NCBI RefSeq assembly: GCF_040545475.1
Contig: NZ_JBEPMA010000016.1
Coordinates: 1-41,673 of the forward strand
Source of the DNA: Peptoniphilus_A olsenii
GTDB lineage: Bacteria; Bacillota; Clostridia; Tissierellales; Peptoniphilaceae
Direction: 5' to 3'
DNA length: 41,673 nt
Below are positions 33,843 to 41,673 of the stretch, piece after piece. Positions within the stretch are counted from its first letter, which is position 1. Each line of letters begins with the position of its first letter. The notes beneath the pieces were generated by a model that saw nothing but the letters and a program-made list of their open reading frames with translations, did not search any database and was not told where the DNA came from. The translations under genes were made by a program, and so were the position numbers.

Positions 33843-34053
33843 AATTTTATATGGCATAGAGAAGAGGAGTAGTTGCAACTGATCTATAGAGAGATGTTGG
33901 GTGGTGAGAAACATCGTTTAAGTACAATGAAGGTTGCTTTTTAGCTTAATGCTTGGCATTACGTTAATCGCGTTAAAGATTTTAAGTGTTTATTTATGAT
34001 AAAAATTAAGGTGGTACCGCGTCTTTCGTCCTTAGGATGAAGGACGCTTTTTT
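33843..34053 (+). promoter_or_regulatory. T-box leader of valS (probable Val specifier GTA)
   Basis: A stem I region with the AGAGA K-turn motif (33890-33896) and the GGTGGTGAGAAACATCG apical part. A candidate specifier GTA is at 33922-33924. The T-box AAGGTGGTACCGCG is at 34008-34021, and the terminator (34019-34031 with 34035-34047) is followed by six T residues. Uncharged tRNA-Val would stabilise the antiterminator and allow valS transcription. The specifier was picked by position and gene identity. Confidence 0.88.
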
Positions 34054-34082
34054 AGTATTAGAACATAAAATTGGGAGGTAAA

Positions 34083-36734
34083 ATGAAAGAATTAAATAAA
34101 ACTTATACACCAAAAGAGTTTGAAGAAAAAATTTATGATTATTGGATGGAGAATGATTTTTTCAGAGCAGAAGTTGATGAAAACAAGAAGCCGTATACAA
34201 TTGTCATGCCACCTCCAAATGTAACTGGAAATTTACACATGGGGCATGCACTAAATAATACAATACAAGATATTTTAATTAGAACAAAAAGAATGCAAGG
34301 ATATTCTGCACTTTGGATACCAGGAACTGACCATGCATCTATTTCTACTGAGTCAAAAGTAGTTGAAAAATTAAAAAATAAAGGAATATCTAAAGAAGAT
34401 ATAGGTAGAGAAAAATTCTTGGACGAAGCTTGGGACTGGACACATGAATATGGGGGCAATATTGTAAATCAATTAAAAAAGCTAGGTATTTCATGTGATT
34501 GGTCAAGACAAAGTTTTACGCTTGATGAAAAATTATCTAAAGCAGTTGAAGAAGTATTTATTGAATTATACGAAAAGAGTTTAATTTATAGGGGAAATAG
34601 AATAATCAATTATTGTCCTTCTTGTGAAACATCTATATCTGATGCAGAAGTAGAACATATTGAACAAGATGGTTTTATTTGGCATTTTAAATATCCTTTT
34701 GCCGACAGGGATGGTGGAATTGAAATTGCTACAACTCGTCCTGAAACAATACCTGGTGATTTGGCAATTGCTGTAAACCCAGAAGATGAACGCTACAAAG
34801 ATTTAATTGGAAAATATGTTTTAGTTCCTATTATGAACAACAAAAAAATCCCTATCATTGCCGATGAATATGTAGATATGGAATTTGGTTCTGGTGCTGT
34901 AAAAATAACACCTTCCCATGACCCCAACGACTTTGAAATTGGTACTCGCCACAATCTTGGTCAATATATTATTATGGATGGCAAGGGTTATTTAAATGAA
35001 AATGCAGGTTCTTATGCAGGTCTTGAAAGATTTGACGCTAGAGAAAGAATAATTCAAGATTTTGAAGAATTAGGTTTATTTTTGGGCAAAAAACATCATC
35101 ACAACGCTATTGGCCACTGTGAAAGATGTAAAACTGTCATCGAACCTTTGATTTCAAAACAGTGGTTTGTAAAAATGGAGCCCCTTGCGAAACCTGCTTT
35201 GGAAGAATATAGAAAAGGAAATCTCAGAATAATTCCTGAAAGATTTGGCAAAGTTTATGAAAACTGGCTGGAAAATATTAGAGACTGGAATATTTCAAGA
35301 CAGCTTTGGTGGGGACATAGACTTCCTGTTTGGTATTCAGATACAGATGATGAAATTGTGGTTTCAAGAACAGACCCTTCTAACACAAAAGGGCATGAAA
35401 ATAAAACTTATACTCAAGATGAGGATACTTTAGATACTTGGTTTTCTTCTGCACTATGGCCATTTTCAACAATGGGTTGGCCTGAAAACACTGCTGAGCT
35501 CGATTATTTTTATCCGACTAATGTTTTAGTTACTGGTTATGATATTATTTTCTTCTGGGTAATTAGAATGGTATTTTCTGCTCTTGAACAAACTGGCAAA
35601 CTACCATTTACTGACGTTTTATTAAACGGACTTGTGCGTGACGACCAAGGCAGAAAAATGAGTAAATCACTTGGCAACGGTATTGATCCACTGGATATAA
35701 TAAAAGATTATGGTGCTGACGCGTTGAGATTTACTCTAGTAACAGGCAATACTCCAGGAAATGATATGAGATTTTACACTAAAAGAGTTGAAGCTAACAG
35801 AAATTTTGCCAATAAACTTTGGAATGCAACAAGATTTTTGATGATGAATTTAACTGATGATTCAATTGATTCTAATTTTGATACAGAAAAGCTATTATAC
35901 CAAGATAAATGGATAATATCTAAACTTCAAAGAACAATAAAATCTATAACGGAAAAAATTGATAAATACGAAATTGGACTTGCAGCAGATGATATTTATG
36001 ATTTTATTTGGTCTGATTTTTGTGATTGGTATATAGAAATGGTAAAACCAATACTTTATTCTGATGACCAAGATGCGAAGACTAATACGATGAAAGTGTT
36101 ATTGTATGTTCTTGAAAATGTATTAAAACTTCTTCATCCATTTATGCCTTATATTACAGAAGAAATATGGCAAGCTTTGCCTAATAGAAAGAGTGCATTA
36201 ATTGTTTCAGATTGGCCAAAATATGACGAAAAAACAGTTTTTGAAAAAGAAGAAAAAGCTACTGAATATATTGAAGAAGCTATTCGTGAAATTAGAAATG
36301 CAAGAGCTGAAATGAATATTGAAAATTCTAAAAAATCTAATACAATTATTTGGACTAAAGATGATGAAATTAAAGGAATATTTGAAAACACAAAAGATAT
36401 ATTATTAAATCTTGGTTTTTCAAATTCAGTTGAAATAATCGAAGAAAAAGACCAAGAAAACTCAGATAATATCTCTATTGTACTTGATAGAGCTGAGATT
36501 ATACTTCCATTAAAAGAGCTTGTAGACTTTGAAAAAGAATTGAAAAGACTCGAAAAAGAACAAAAAGAAGCTACAGCTGAACTTAAAAGGGCAGAAGGAA
36601 AGCTTTCTAACGAAGGTTTTATTTCAAAAGCTCCTGAAAAATTAGTAAATGAAGAAAAAGAAAAAGTTGTTAAATATCAAGAAATCTTAAAATCAATTGA
36701 AATTCAAATTGCGAAAGTGAAAGAAAATCTATGA
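34083..36734 (+). CDS. valS: Valyl-tRNA synthetase
   Basis: An 883-residue class I synthetase with PPPNVTGNLHMGHALN (43-58, HIGH), the CP1 editing domain with TTRPETIPGD, and the KMSKS loop GRKMSKSLGNGIDP in the catalytic core. A DALRF motif, the anticodon-binding helical domain and the C-terminal coiled coil follow. GGGAGG precedes the ATG at 34083. It is controlled by the T-box above. folC begins inside its last codons (ATGA overlap), so both are co-transcribed. Confidence 0.98.
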   Translation: MKELNKTYTPKEFEEKIYDYWMENDFFRAEVDENKKPYTIVMPPPNVTGNLHMGHALNNTIQDILIRTKRMQGYSALWIPGTDHASISTESKVVEKLKNKGISKEDIGREKFLDEAWDWTHEYGGNIVNQLKKLGISCDWSRQSFTLDEKLSKAVEEVFIELYEKSLIYRGNRIINYCPSCETSISDAEVEHIEQDGFIWHFKYPFADRDGGIEIATTRPETIPGDLAIAVNPEDERYKDLIGKYVLVPIMNNKKIPIIADEYVDMEFGSGAVKITPSHDPNDFEIGTRHNLGQYIIMDGKGYLNENAGSYAGLERFDARERIIQDFEELGLFLGKKHHHNAIGHCERCKTVIEPLISKQWFVKMEPLAKPALEEYRKGNLRIIPERFGKVYENWLENIRDWNISRQLWWGHRLPVWYSDTDDEIVVSRTDPSNTKGHENKTYTQDEDTLDTWFSSALWPFSTMGWPENTAELDYFYPTNVLVTGYDIIFFWVIRMVFSALEQTGKLPFTDVLLNGLVRDDQGRKMSKSLGNGIDPLDIIKDYGADALRFTLVTGNTPGNDMRFYTKRVEANRNFANKLWNATRFLMMNLTDDSIDSNFDTEKLLYQDKWIISKLQRTIKSITEKIDKYEIGLAADDIYDFIWSDFCDWYIEMVKPILYSDDQDAKTNTMKVLLYVLENVLKLLHPFMPYITEEIWQALPNRKSALIVSDWPKYDEKTVFEKEEKATEYIEEAIREIRNARAEMNIENSKKSNTIIWTKDDEIKGIFENTKDILLNLGFSNSVEIIEEKDQENSDNISIVLDRAEIILPLKELVDFEKELKRLEKEQKEATAELKRAEGKLSNEGFISKAPEKLVNEEKEKVVKYQEILKSIEIQIAKVKENL

Positions 36735-38023
36735 GTTATTCAAAAATTATAGAAAACATTGAGTCTAGAATTGGACAATTTAAATCGACTGGCAATATGC
36801 GTATACGAAAATTCCTTGAACAAATTGGATCTCCTCACGAGAAACTAAAAGTAATTCATGTTGCGGGCACAAATGGCAAAGGCTCTATAGTAAATTTTCT
36901 AAAAGATGTATTAAAAGATAGTTATACAGTGGGGACTTTTGTGTCCCCACATCTTATAACTTATAGAGATAGAATAAAGATTAATGATATTGAAATAAGT
37001 AAAGATAATTTTGTTAAAATTGCTGAATTTATTATTAAAAATGAAAAATTAATAGAAGAAGAATATGGCAGGCTTAATCTATTTGAATTTTTGACAATTA
37101 TGGCAGTAATTTATTTTGAAGAAAAAGAAATAGATATTGCAATAATGGAAGTAGGAATGGGTGGTAGAGCTGATTCTACTAATATTTTTGATAAAGAAAA
37201 ATTAATTTCAATAATATCATCAATTTCTATGGATCATATGGAATATTTGGGGAGCGCAATAGAAAAGATAGCTCTCGCAAAAGCTGGTATAATTAATCAA
37301 AATGGACTAGTAGTTACAACTAATAGAGATCCAAGAATATTAAAAGTTTTAATAAATGAAGCAGAAGATAAGAATGCATCATTATATTATTCTTATGATT
37401 TAGAATATGAAGTTATAATGTCTGATTTAACTGGTTCTGTTTTTAAATTAAAACTAGATAAATGGGAAGAATTTAGTATAAAACAACTCGGCACTTATCA
37501 AATAGAAAATGCCATTGGTGCAATATATGCCTTATATTTATTGAATAAAAATAAAATTTTGGATGTAAATATTGAAGATATAAAAAGAATTTTGAAAAAT
37601 TCAGTATGGCCTGGAAGAATGGAAATTGTATCTAAAAATCCATTAATAATATTGGATGGGGCACATAATGAAGATGGAATCAAAAAACTTACAGAATCAC
37701 TTAAAAATTTTAAGTTTAATAAACTTCATCTAATAATGTCTGTATTATCAGATAAAGAACATGCAAAAATGCTAGCTGAAATATCTAATTTTACAGACGA
37801 GGTAGTGTTTGTAGATTTAAATTATAAAAGAAGTTCAGATATCCATGACTTAATAAAAGAGGCTAATGAGTACAATTTAAAAGCACAAGTAATGAAGGTA
37901 GAAGATGCCCTCTATTATTATAAAAACAAATATAAAGATAAAGATATAATTCTAGTTACCGGCTCTCTTTATTTTGTTAGCGAAGCGAGAGCAGAAATTT
38001 TAGGATATGATTATAGTATTTAA
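36731..38023 (+). CDS. folC: Bifunctional folylpolyglutamate/dihydrofolate synthase
   Basis: A 430-residue Mur-ligase-like enzyme that adds glutamate to folates, and in many bacteria also to dihydropteroate. The P-loop is GTNGKGS (46-52), SPHLITYRDRI is the folate loop and MEVGMGGRADSTN the Mg/ATP site. The C-terminal ligase domain has WPGRMEIV and LDGAHNEDG. The ATG overlaps the valS stop by 4 bp, a common Firmicute pairing. T-box control therefore also governs folate glutamylation. No other folate gene is nearby. Confidence 0.95.
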   Translation: MSYSKIIENIESRIGQFKSTGNMRIRKFLEQIGSPHEKLKVIHVAGTNGKGSIVNFLKDVLKDSYTVGTFVSPHLITYRDRIKINDIEISKDNFVKIAEFIIKNEKLIEEEYGRLNLFEFLTIMAVIYFEEKEIDIAIMEVGMGGRADSTNIFDKEKLISIISSISMDHMEYLGSAIEKIALAKAGIINQNGLVVTTNRDPRILKVLINEAEDKNASLYYSYDLEYEVIMSDLTGSVFKLKLDKWEEFSIKQLGTYQIENAIGAIYALYLLNKNKILDVNIEDIKRILKNSVWPGRMEIVSKNPLIILDGAHNEDGIKKLTESLKNFKFNKLHLIMSVLSDKEHAKMLAEISNFTDEVVFVDLNYKRSSDIHDLIKEANEYNLKAQVMKVEDALYYYKNKYKDKDIILVTGSLYFVSEARAEILGYDYSI

Positions 38024-38070
38024 GATGCTTTTGATATCTAAAATAACTTAAGTTAAGATAAAAATAAAAA

Positions 38071-38558
38071 AATAATTACTAAGAATTAAATTGTTTGGAT
38101 AAAAGAACATCTATTAAACTGTCATTCCGAGCGGAAAACCCGAAAGGTTTGTAGTCGAGGAATCTACCTGTATAGGGGTTGCTTTATATTTATTAATATA
38201 AGTCTTTTTATTATATTTTCCATTCCACTTCTTTTTTACCTAAACAAAATCTCTCCGTCATATGCAGATCCTTCGACTTCAGAATCTGACAAGATCTATT
38301 TCGCTCAGGATGACATGGGAGGGGAAAAATTCTCTCCACCACATGCAGACTCTTTATGCGTTTGCTGTCGCTCACTTGGTCTATATGACACTTAGAGAGG
38401 ATTTCATTTAAGATTTACTATTGTTATTAGAATACACAAAAGGATAATTACCAAGAATTAAAGTCTATATACGCTTATAACCCCCACAACTGTCATTCCG
38501 AGCGGAAAACCCGAAAGGTTTGTAGTAGAGGAATCTACCTATATAGGAGTCGCTCTGT
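38071..38558. repeat. Intergenic repeat cluster (two direct copies, one inverted)
   Basis: 38071-38187 and 38443-38558 are near-identical copies about 371 bp apart, including CTGTCATTCCGAGCGG and GAGGAATCTACCT. Between them, 38265-38316 contains the reverse-orientation relative TCGCTCAGGATGACA with CCTTCGACTTCAG. These resemble the mobile short repeats of the type GTCATCCTGAGCGAAGTCGAAGGATCT found between genes in many bacteria. There is no coding frame in 38024-38681. Confidence 0.75.
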
Positions 38559-38681
38559 ATAAATAAAATAGAAGTCTTTTCTTTTATTTTTATATTTAGC
38601 TTCATACTTTGAACAATATAAATTTGTAGATATAATGATTAAAAGAGAGTTTTAAATAGAATAGTTTATTGGAGGAAAAAT

Positions 38682-39425
38682 ATGAAAGTCGTATTTTTTG
38701 ACTTAGACGATACTTTATTAAAATCTAAAGAGATTAATTTTAATATTTTTGATAAAATTAAAAATCTTTTAGGTTTAAATATTGATACAAAAGATTTTTT
38801 AAGAACTTTTAGAACAATTCTTAGAAAAAATATGTTAAGATATGCAGATTATCCTATTAATGATTTAGTTGGGCTGGATTCAATAGACCTTTTGATGGTA
38901 AATGATGACTATAAATTTGCGGATTTAATTTCTTTTAAAAATTCAGTTGTAAAAGATTTAAAAAGTGTATATAAAATAGTTTTAGATGAGTATAAATTTT
39001 TTGATGAAATATTAAATATGAGAAATGATTATTCTTTACATATTGATGGCATGAGAGAATTGATTGTGTATTTAAAAGAACAAGGATACAAAATTGGCAT
39101 AATAACAAATGGTGCTAGCGAAGTACAACATATTAAGATTGATAAAGCTAATTTAAGAGATATTGTCGATTATATTTATGTATCAGGTGATTTTAAAATG
39201 GGAAAACCAGATTTGAAGTTTTACAAAATGATTTTGGATGATGTAGGAGTAAAGCCAACTAATAGTATTATGATTGGTGATAATCTCGTGAATGATTATC
39301 TAGGAGCTTTGGCAGCCGGTATGAATGCTATTTATTTTGGTAAATATAAAGATAATTATAAAACTTTAAATGCAACGAGTTCAGATGAGTTAAAAAAAGA
39401 AATAAATAAAATATTTAGTAATTAA
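38682..39425 (+). CDS. HAD family hydrolase (YjjG-like)
   Basis: A 247-residue Mg-dependent phosphohydrolase of the haloacid dehalogenase superfamily. Motif I is DLDDT (7-11), motif II Thr142 in GIITNGAS, motif III Lys175 and motif IV GDNLVNDYLGA (199-209). A helical C1 cap fills 15-115. Relatives remove phosphate from nucleoside monophosphates or small sugars; the substrate here is not predictable. TGGAGG precedes the ATG. It is monocistronic. Confidence 0.92.
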   Translation: MKVVFFDLDDTLLKSKEINFNIFDKIKNLLGLNIDTKDFLRTFRTILRKNMLRYADYPINDLVGLDSIDLLMVNDDYKFADLISFKNSVVKDLKSVYKIVLDEYKFFDEILNMRNDYSLHIDGMRELIVYLKEQGYKIGIITNGASEVQHIKIDKANLRDIVDYIYVSGDFKMGKPDLKFYKMILDDVGVKPTNSIMIGDNLVNDYLGALAAGMNAIYFGKYKDNYKTLNATSSDELKKEINKIFSN

Positions 39426-39429
39426 AAAT

Positions 39430-39458
39430 AAAAAAAGATCTATCGATTAAGATAGATC
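39430..39458 (-). terminator. tRNA-Cys terminator
   Basis: An 8-bp stem (39451-39458 with 39437-39444), followed by seven T residues on the minus strand, just after the tRNA-Cys 3' end. Confidence 0.85.
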
Positions 39459-39462
39459 GTTA

Positions 39463-39536
39463 TGGAGGCGACAGCCGGATTTGAACCGGCGATAAGGGTG
39501 TTGCAGACCCGCGCCTTACCACTTGGCTATGTCGCC
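39463..39536 (-). tRNA. tRNA-Cys (anticodon GCA)
   Basis: A 74-nt cloverleaf on the minus strand. The acceptor GGCGACA pairs with TGTCGCC. The anticodon stem CGGGT/ACCCT has one mismatch-prone end pair and loop CTGCAAC with anticodon GCA. The T-arm is GCCGG-TTCAAAT-CCGGC, with discriminator T and encoded CCA. Confidence 0.95.
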
Positions 39537-39572
39537 ATAACAATATTAGTATATCATTATTAAATAGAAAAT

Positions 39573-39619
39573 ACAAGTAGAATTTACATAGTTTTTAAAA
39601 TAATGTAAATTCTACTTGT
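39573..39619. terminator. Perfect 17-bp hairpin at the trpP 3' end
   Basis: 39573-39589 and 39603-39619 are perfect inverted copies around a 13-nt loop, between tRNA-Cys and trpP. A T-rich tail exists on both sides. It is probably the trpP terminator, though its long AT-rich stem is unusual. Confidence 0.65.
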
Positions 39620-39658
39620 AGATATTTTTAACATAATATTTTGAATTTAGCTATATAA

Positions 39659-40231
39659 TCAATATTTTTTCAAATTAATGATTTTATTTAATAGGCCTGC
39701 AAAAAAACCATTTGCAATAGATGTTGGTAAAACTATCAATGTTATCATAGGATAAAAACCTCTTTCAAAAATTGTCATTACATCAACAAGTCCCATTATT
39801 TTTCCCAGTATAAAAACTGATGTTAAAAATATAACACCTGAAAACAAGGTGGATATTGCAGAAATAATTCCAATATGAATTGTATTTATACTTTTTCGAT
39901 TGTTTATAGAGCGATAAATCATTAAAAATAAAAAACCTGAGAGAAATTTATCTATCATTGAGGGTAATTGTCCTGCTGGGAAATTAGTAGTCATTGCTGT
40001 TAAAATACCAGAAACTATTGTAATAGCAAAAACTTGTTTTTTATTATCCGTTAGAGTAATTGCAATAAACATACATGCCAGTAGGAAGTCTGGCTTTATA
40101 CCAGCACTGGGGATAATCATATGAAGCACTAGCCCTAGAGCTAAAAGTATTGCTGATGTCACCATAACTTGTGTATTTTTCTTTGTAGTTACATTCTTAC
40201 TTCTTGTTAATTTTTTTGTTTTTTCGTTCAT
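39659..40231 (-). CDS. trpP: Tryptophan transporter TrpP
   Basis: A 190-residue membrane protein of the TrpP family (ECF-like fold). It has a basic N-terminus (1-18) and six hydrophobic segments, with SAILLALGLVLHMIIPSAGIKPDFLLACMFIAI and the conserved TNFPAGQLPSMIDKFLSGF loop. Bacillus TrpP imports tryptophan. The T-box leader upstream with a TGG specifier supports tryptophan as substrate. AAAGGAG precedes the ATG. It is monocistronic on the minus strand. Confidence 0.92.
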   Translation of the reverse strand: MNEKTKKLTRSKNVTTKKNTQVMVTSAILLALGLVLHMIIPSAGIKPDFLLACMFIAITLTDNKKQVFAITIVSGILTAMTTNFPAGQLPSMIDKFLSGFLFLMIYRSINNRKSINTIHIGIISAISTLFSGVIFLTSVFILGKIMGLVDVMTIFERGFYPMITLIVLPTSIANGFFAGLLNKIINLKKY

Positions 40232-40282
40232 TTTTCTAACTCCTTTAAAATATTATTTTAAAAGATATATAGTATCAAGGAT

Positions 40283-40535
40283 AAAAAAAACCACTTACCC
40301 CTTATAAGGAGTAAATGGTATATTTACGGTGCCATCCTTTATTGCAAATTAATTTGCATCTTTTTCAGATACTAACATATCCTATCTCGATAACGGGAGA
40401 AATCCGTCTTAGCTACTATAATTCGCCTCGCATTCATAGACCCATTCACTATATTTTAACTTCTGATTTTCACCAAACATCAGATCTCTACAAATTAAAT
40501 TTATAGCTACTACTTTCTAATCAACATTTTATTTA
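40283..40535 (-). promoter_or_regulatory. T-box leader of trpP (Trp specifier TGG)
   Basis: On the minus strand a stem I carries AGAGATCTGATG and a CTGAT/ATCAG arm. The candidate specifier TGG is at 40444-40442. The T-box AAAGGATGGCACCGT lies at 40340-40326, slightly diverged from AGGGTGGNACCGCG. A terminator (ACCATTTACTCC pairing to GGGGTAAGTGGT) is followed by a run of eight T. Low tRNA-Trp charging would switch on uptake. Confidence 0.9.
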
Positions 40536-40541
40536 TAATTT

Positions 40542-40569
40542 ATTATACTTGTTTTAGATTAAAAGTCAA
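40542..40569 (-). promoter_or_regulatory. trpP promoter
   Basis: TTGACT and a perfect TATAAT on the minus strand, 16 bp apart, immediately upstream of the T-box leader. Confidence 0.85.
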
Positions 40570-40619
40570 TAGTAAATTCAACTTTTTATACCTTTACTTA
40601 GTACAGTAAAAGGATAAAT

Positions 40620-41522
40620 TTAGTTGTTAACTATTGTTTTTCTAATAATAAATTCTGCCAGTGATAAAATATTTTCATAGCAATAATTTTTGTAATAGAG
40701 AATTAAAATTTCTTTTGGGCTTTTTATACTTGATTTATTTGTGATTTTTCCATAATTTGATTTTCTTACGAAGTAACAATCATAATCCTCATCATAAGGC
40801 AGATTTTCTGTATTTATCTCTAGCAAGAAATCTTTCTCTATATCTAAATTAAAAAGTTCATTAGATGAGAATAATTTGTCTGGGTAATTTGTCTTTCCAG
40901 TTAATATTATTTGATTTTTAATTAGTTCCATATCGATGGTCTCAAATTTATAATTGTCTATGCAAATTGACAAATTTTCCTTGATAAAATTTGTCAATTT
41001 GTCGTGTAATAGTTGCAAGTTTTTGATACTCTCTATAGAAAATCTAGCTATATCTTGAAGAGAAGTTTTATCGCCTTTAAGATAAGTTTTATATAATTTA
41101 TTAATATCTCTTCCATTAATTTTACTGGGCTCTATATTGAAAAATTTTAAAAGAGTGTCATTTGAATAAGAAGGAACCTTTAATAAATAATTATATTTGC
41201 GAGCTAATTTTTGTACATCAAAAAAATTAGTTATATATAAATTTTCAAAATAAAATAGGATTTTTTGTTCTAAAAAAGGTCCATCAAAAGATTTACCATT
41301 GAAAGTAATGAATTTATTTTTGGACAAATTTTTAGAAAAAAATTCTACAATTTTTTCTTCGTCTTTTAAATCCTCAACAACTAGGGTCGTTATTTCACAT
41401 TTGTTTTTTAATATTGTAGATAATGCGATTATATTGTCTTTATCTTTAGAAAGGCCAGTGGTCTCAATTTTTAAATAATTAAAATCCGATGAGTGAGGAA
41501 GTTTTGTGATTATCTTTTTCAT
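40620..41522 (-). CDS. YprB-like RNase H-fold protein, catalytic positions altered
   Basis: A 300-residue protein of the RNase_H_2 (YprB) type. The N-terminal exonuclease-like domain (about 13-175) shows YLKIETTGLS (17-26), FNGKSFDGPFLEQKI with Asp80, and FFDVQKLARKYNYLL with Asp102. In active DEDD enzymes the first motif is DIETTG. Here the Asp is Lys18, and the last acidic motif near residue 168 is FSIESIKNL instead of a HNxxD pattern. The C-terminal part (180-300) is predicted alpha/beta without known domains. The ATG has only a weak TGGTGA site. Nuclease activity is doubtful. The gene is probably functional, as the frame is intact. Confidence 0.75.
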   Translation of the reverse strand: MKKIITKLPHSSDFNYLKIETTGLSKDKDNIIALSTILKNKCEITTLVVEDLKDEEKIVEFFSKNLSKNKFITFNGKSFDGPFLEQKILFYFENLYITNFFDVQKLARKYNYLLKVPSYSNDTLLKFFNIEPSKINGRDINKLYKTYLKGDKTSLQDIARFSIESIKNLQLLHDKLTNFIKENLSICIDNYKFETIDMELIKNQIILTGKTNYPDKLFSSNELFNLDIEKDFLLEINTENLPYDEDYDCYFVRKSNYGKITNKSSIKSPKEILILYYKNYCYENILSLAEFIIRKTIVNN

Positions 41523-41673
41523 ATTATCACCATATTTATTATAACATGAGTAAGTTATAGTTTAATATGTGAATGTGGGATAAAGTCCATATAATTGTGT
41601 AAAAAGAATAGGTCATTTGAAACCAAAACTGGTACAATGTTTTTAACCAAAAAATAAAACAACCAGGAGGAAA
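41523..41673 (+). other. Upstream region of a gene beyond the window
   Basis: The last bases hold AGGAGG (41665-41670), a strong plus-strand ribosome site whose start codon lies just past the end. A weak TACAAT lies at 41633-41638. The region also contains the divergent promoter of the YprB-like gene. Confidence 0.6.

Overview
The window is low-GC DNA with dense genes, strong AGGAGG-type ribosome sites, T-box leaders, CCA-encoding tRNA genes and a Firmicutes-type gene set (AmaP/DUF2273/Asp23, ECF S components, type III pantothenate kinase, GuaA, SecA with a SEC-C tail). I infer an anaerobic Firmicute of the Tissierellia, probably a Peptoniphilaceae member (Peptoniphilus/Anaerococcus-like). 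The secreted protein with copper-amine-oxidase-N type repeats fits that group. This placement comes from family recognition, not from a database search.

Layout. 1-2420: a tRNA-Lys(TTT) gene preceded by a 153-bp tandem duplication that copied the tRNA 5' end, a small GNAT protein, a small glycine-rich membrane peptide, an alpha/beta hydrolase and a 3' remnant of a tRNA-Leu gene. 2422-7025, minus strand: a secreted coiled-coil/stalk-repeat protein, a nitroreductase, a J-domain gene broken by two in-frame stops and coupled to a HIRAN gene, and the amaP-DUF2273-asp23 envelope-stress operon. 7406-11450: a DAACS symporter, a convergent lytTR-DUF3021 pair, and guaA. 11762-13269: a MerR regulator with a textbook 19-bp-spacer promoter and a 5'-truncated ATP-binding regulator. 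13864-16770: secA with its own promoter. 16954-21199: a lipoprotein, a GntR/FCD regulator whose terminator contains the -35 box of the next tRNA-Lys(CTT) promoter, murI and gltS. 21434-24612: marR, a pirin pseudogene, an unrecognised beta-helix-like protein with a frameshifted tail, and an NADPH-dependent FMN reductase. 25506-28121, minus strand: P1 peptidase, PanT-like ECF S component and a CoaX homologue lacking canonical active-site motifs. 28220-29198, minus strand: TRIC-type channel and thiamine-binding protein. 29285-32402: mtaD, CPBP protease and trpS. 32489-33811: two diverged paralogous exported proteins. 33808-38023: valS under a T-box, coupled to folC. 38024-38681: an intergenic repeat cluster. 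38682-41522: HAD phosphatase, tRNA-Cys, trpP under a Trp-type T-box, and a YprB-like RNase H-fold protein with altered catalytic positions.

Two themes stand out. First, gene decay is frequent: the J-domain gene, pirin, the ATP-binding regulator, two partial tRNAs, and probably the beta-helix tail. Second, two conserved enzyme families, CoaX and YprB, appear here as full-length proteins with lost catalytic residues. The P1 peptidase-PanT-CoaX-like cluster suggests pantothenate or pantetheine salvage, which is an inference. No CRISPR array, insertion sequence, prophage or recognisable defence system was found.
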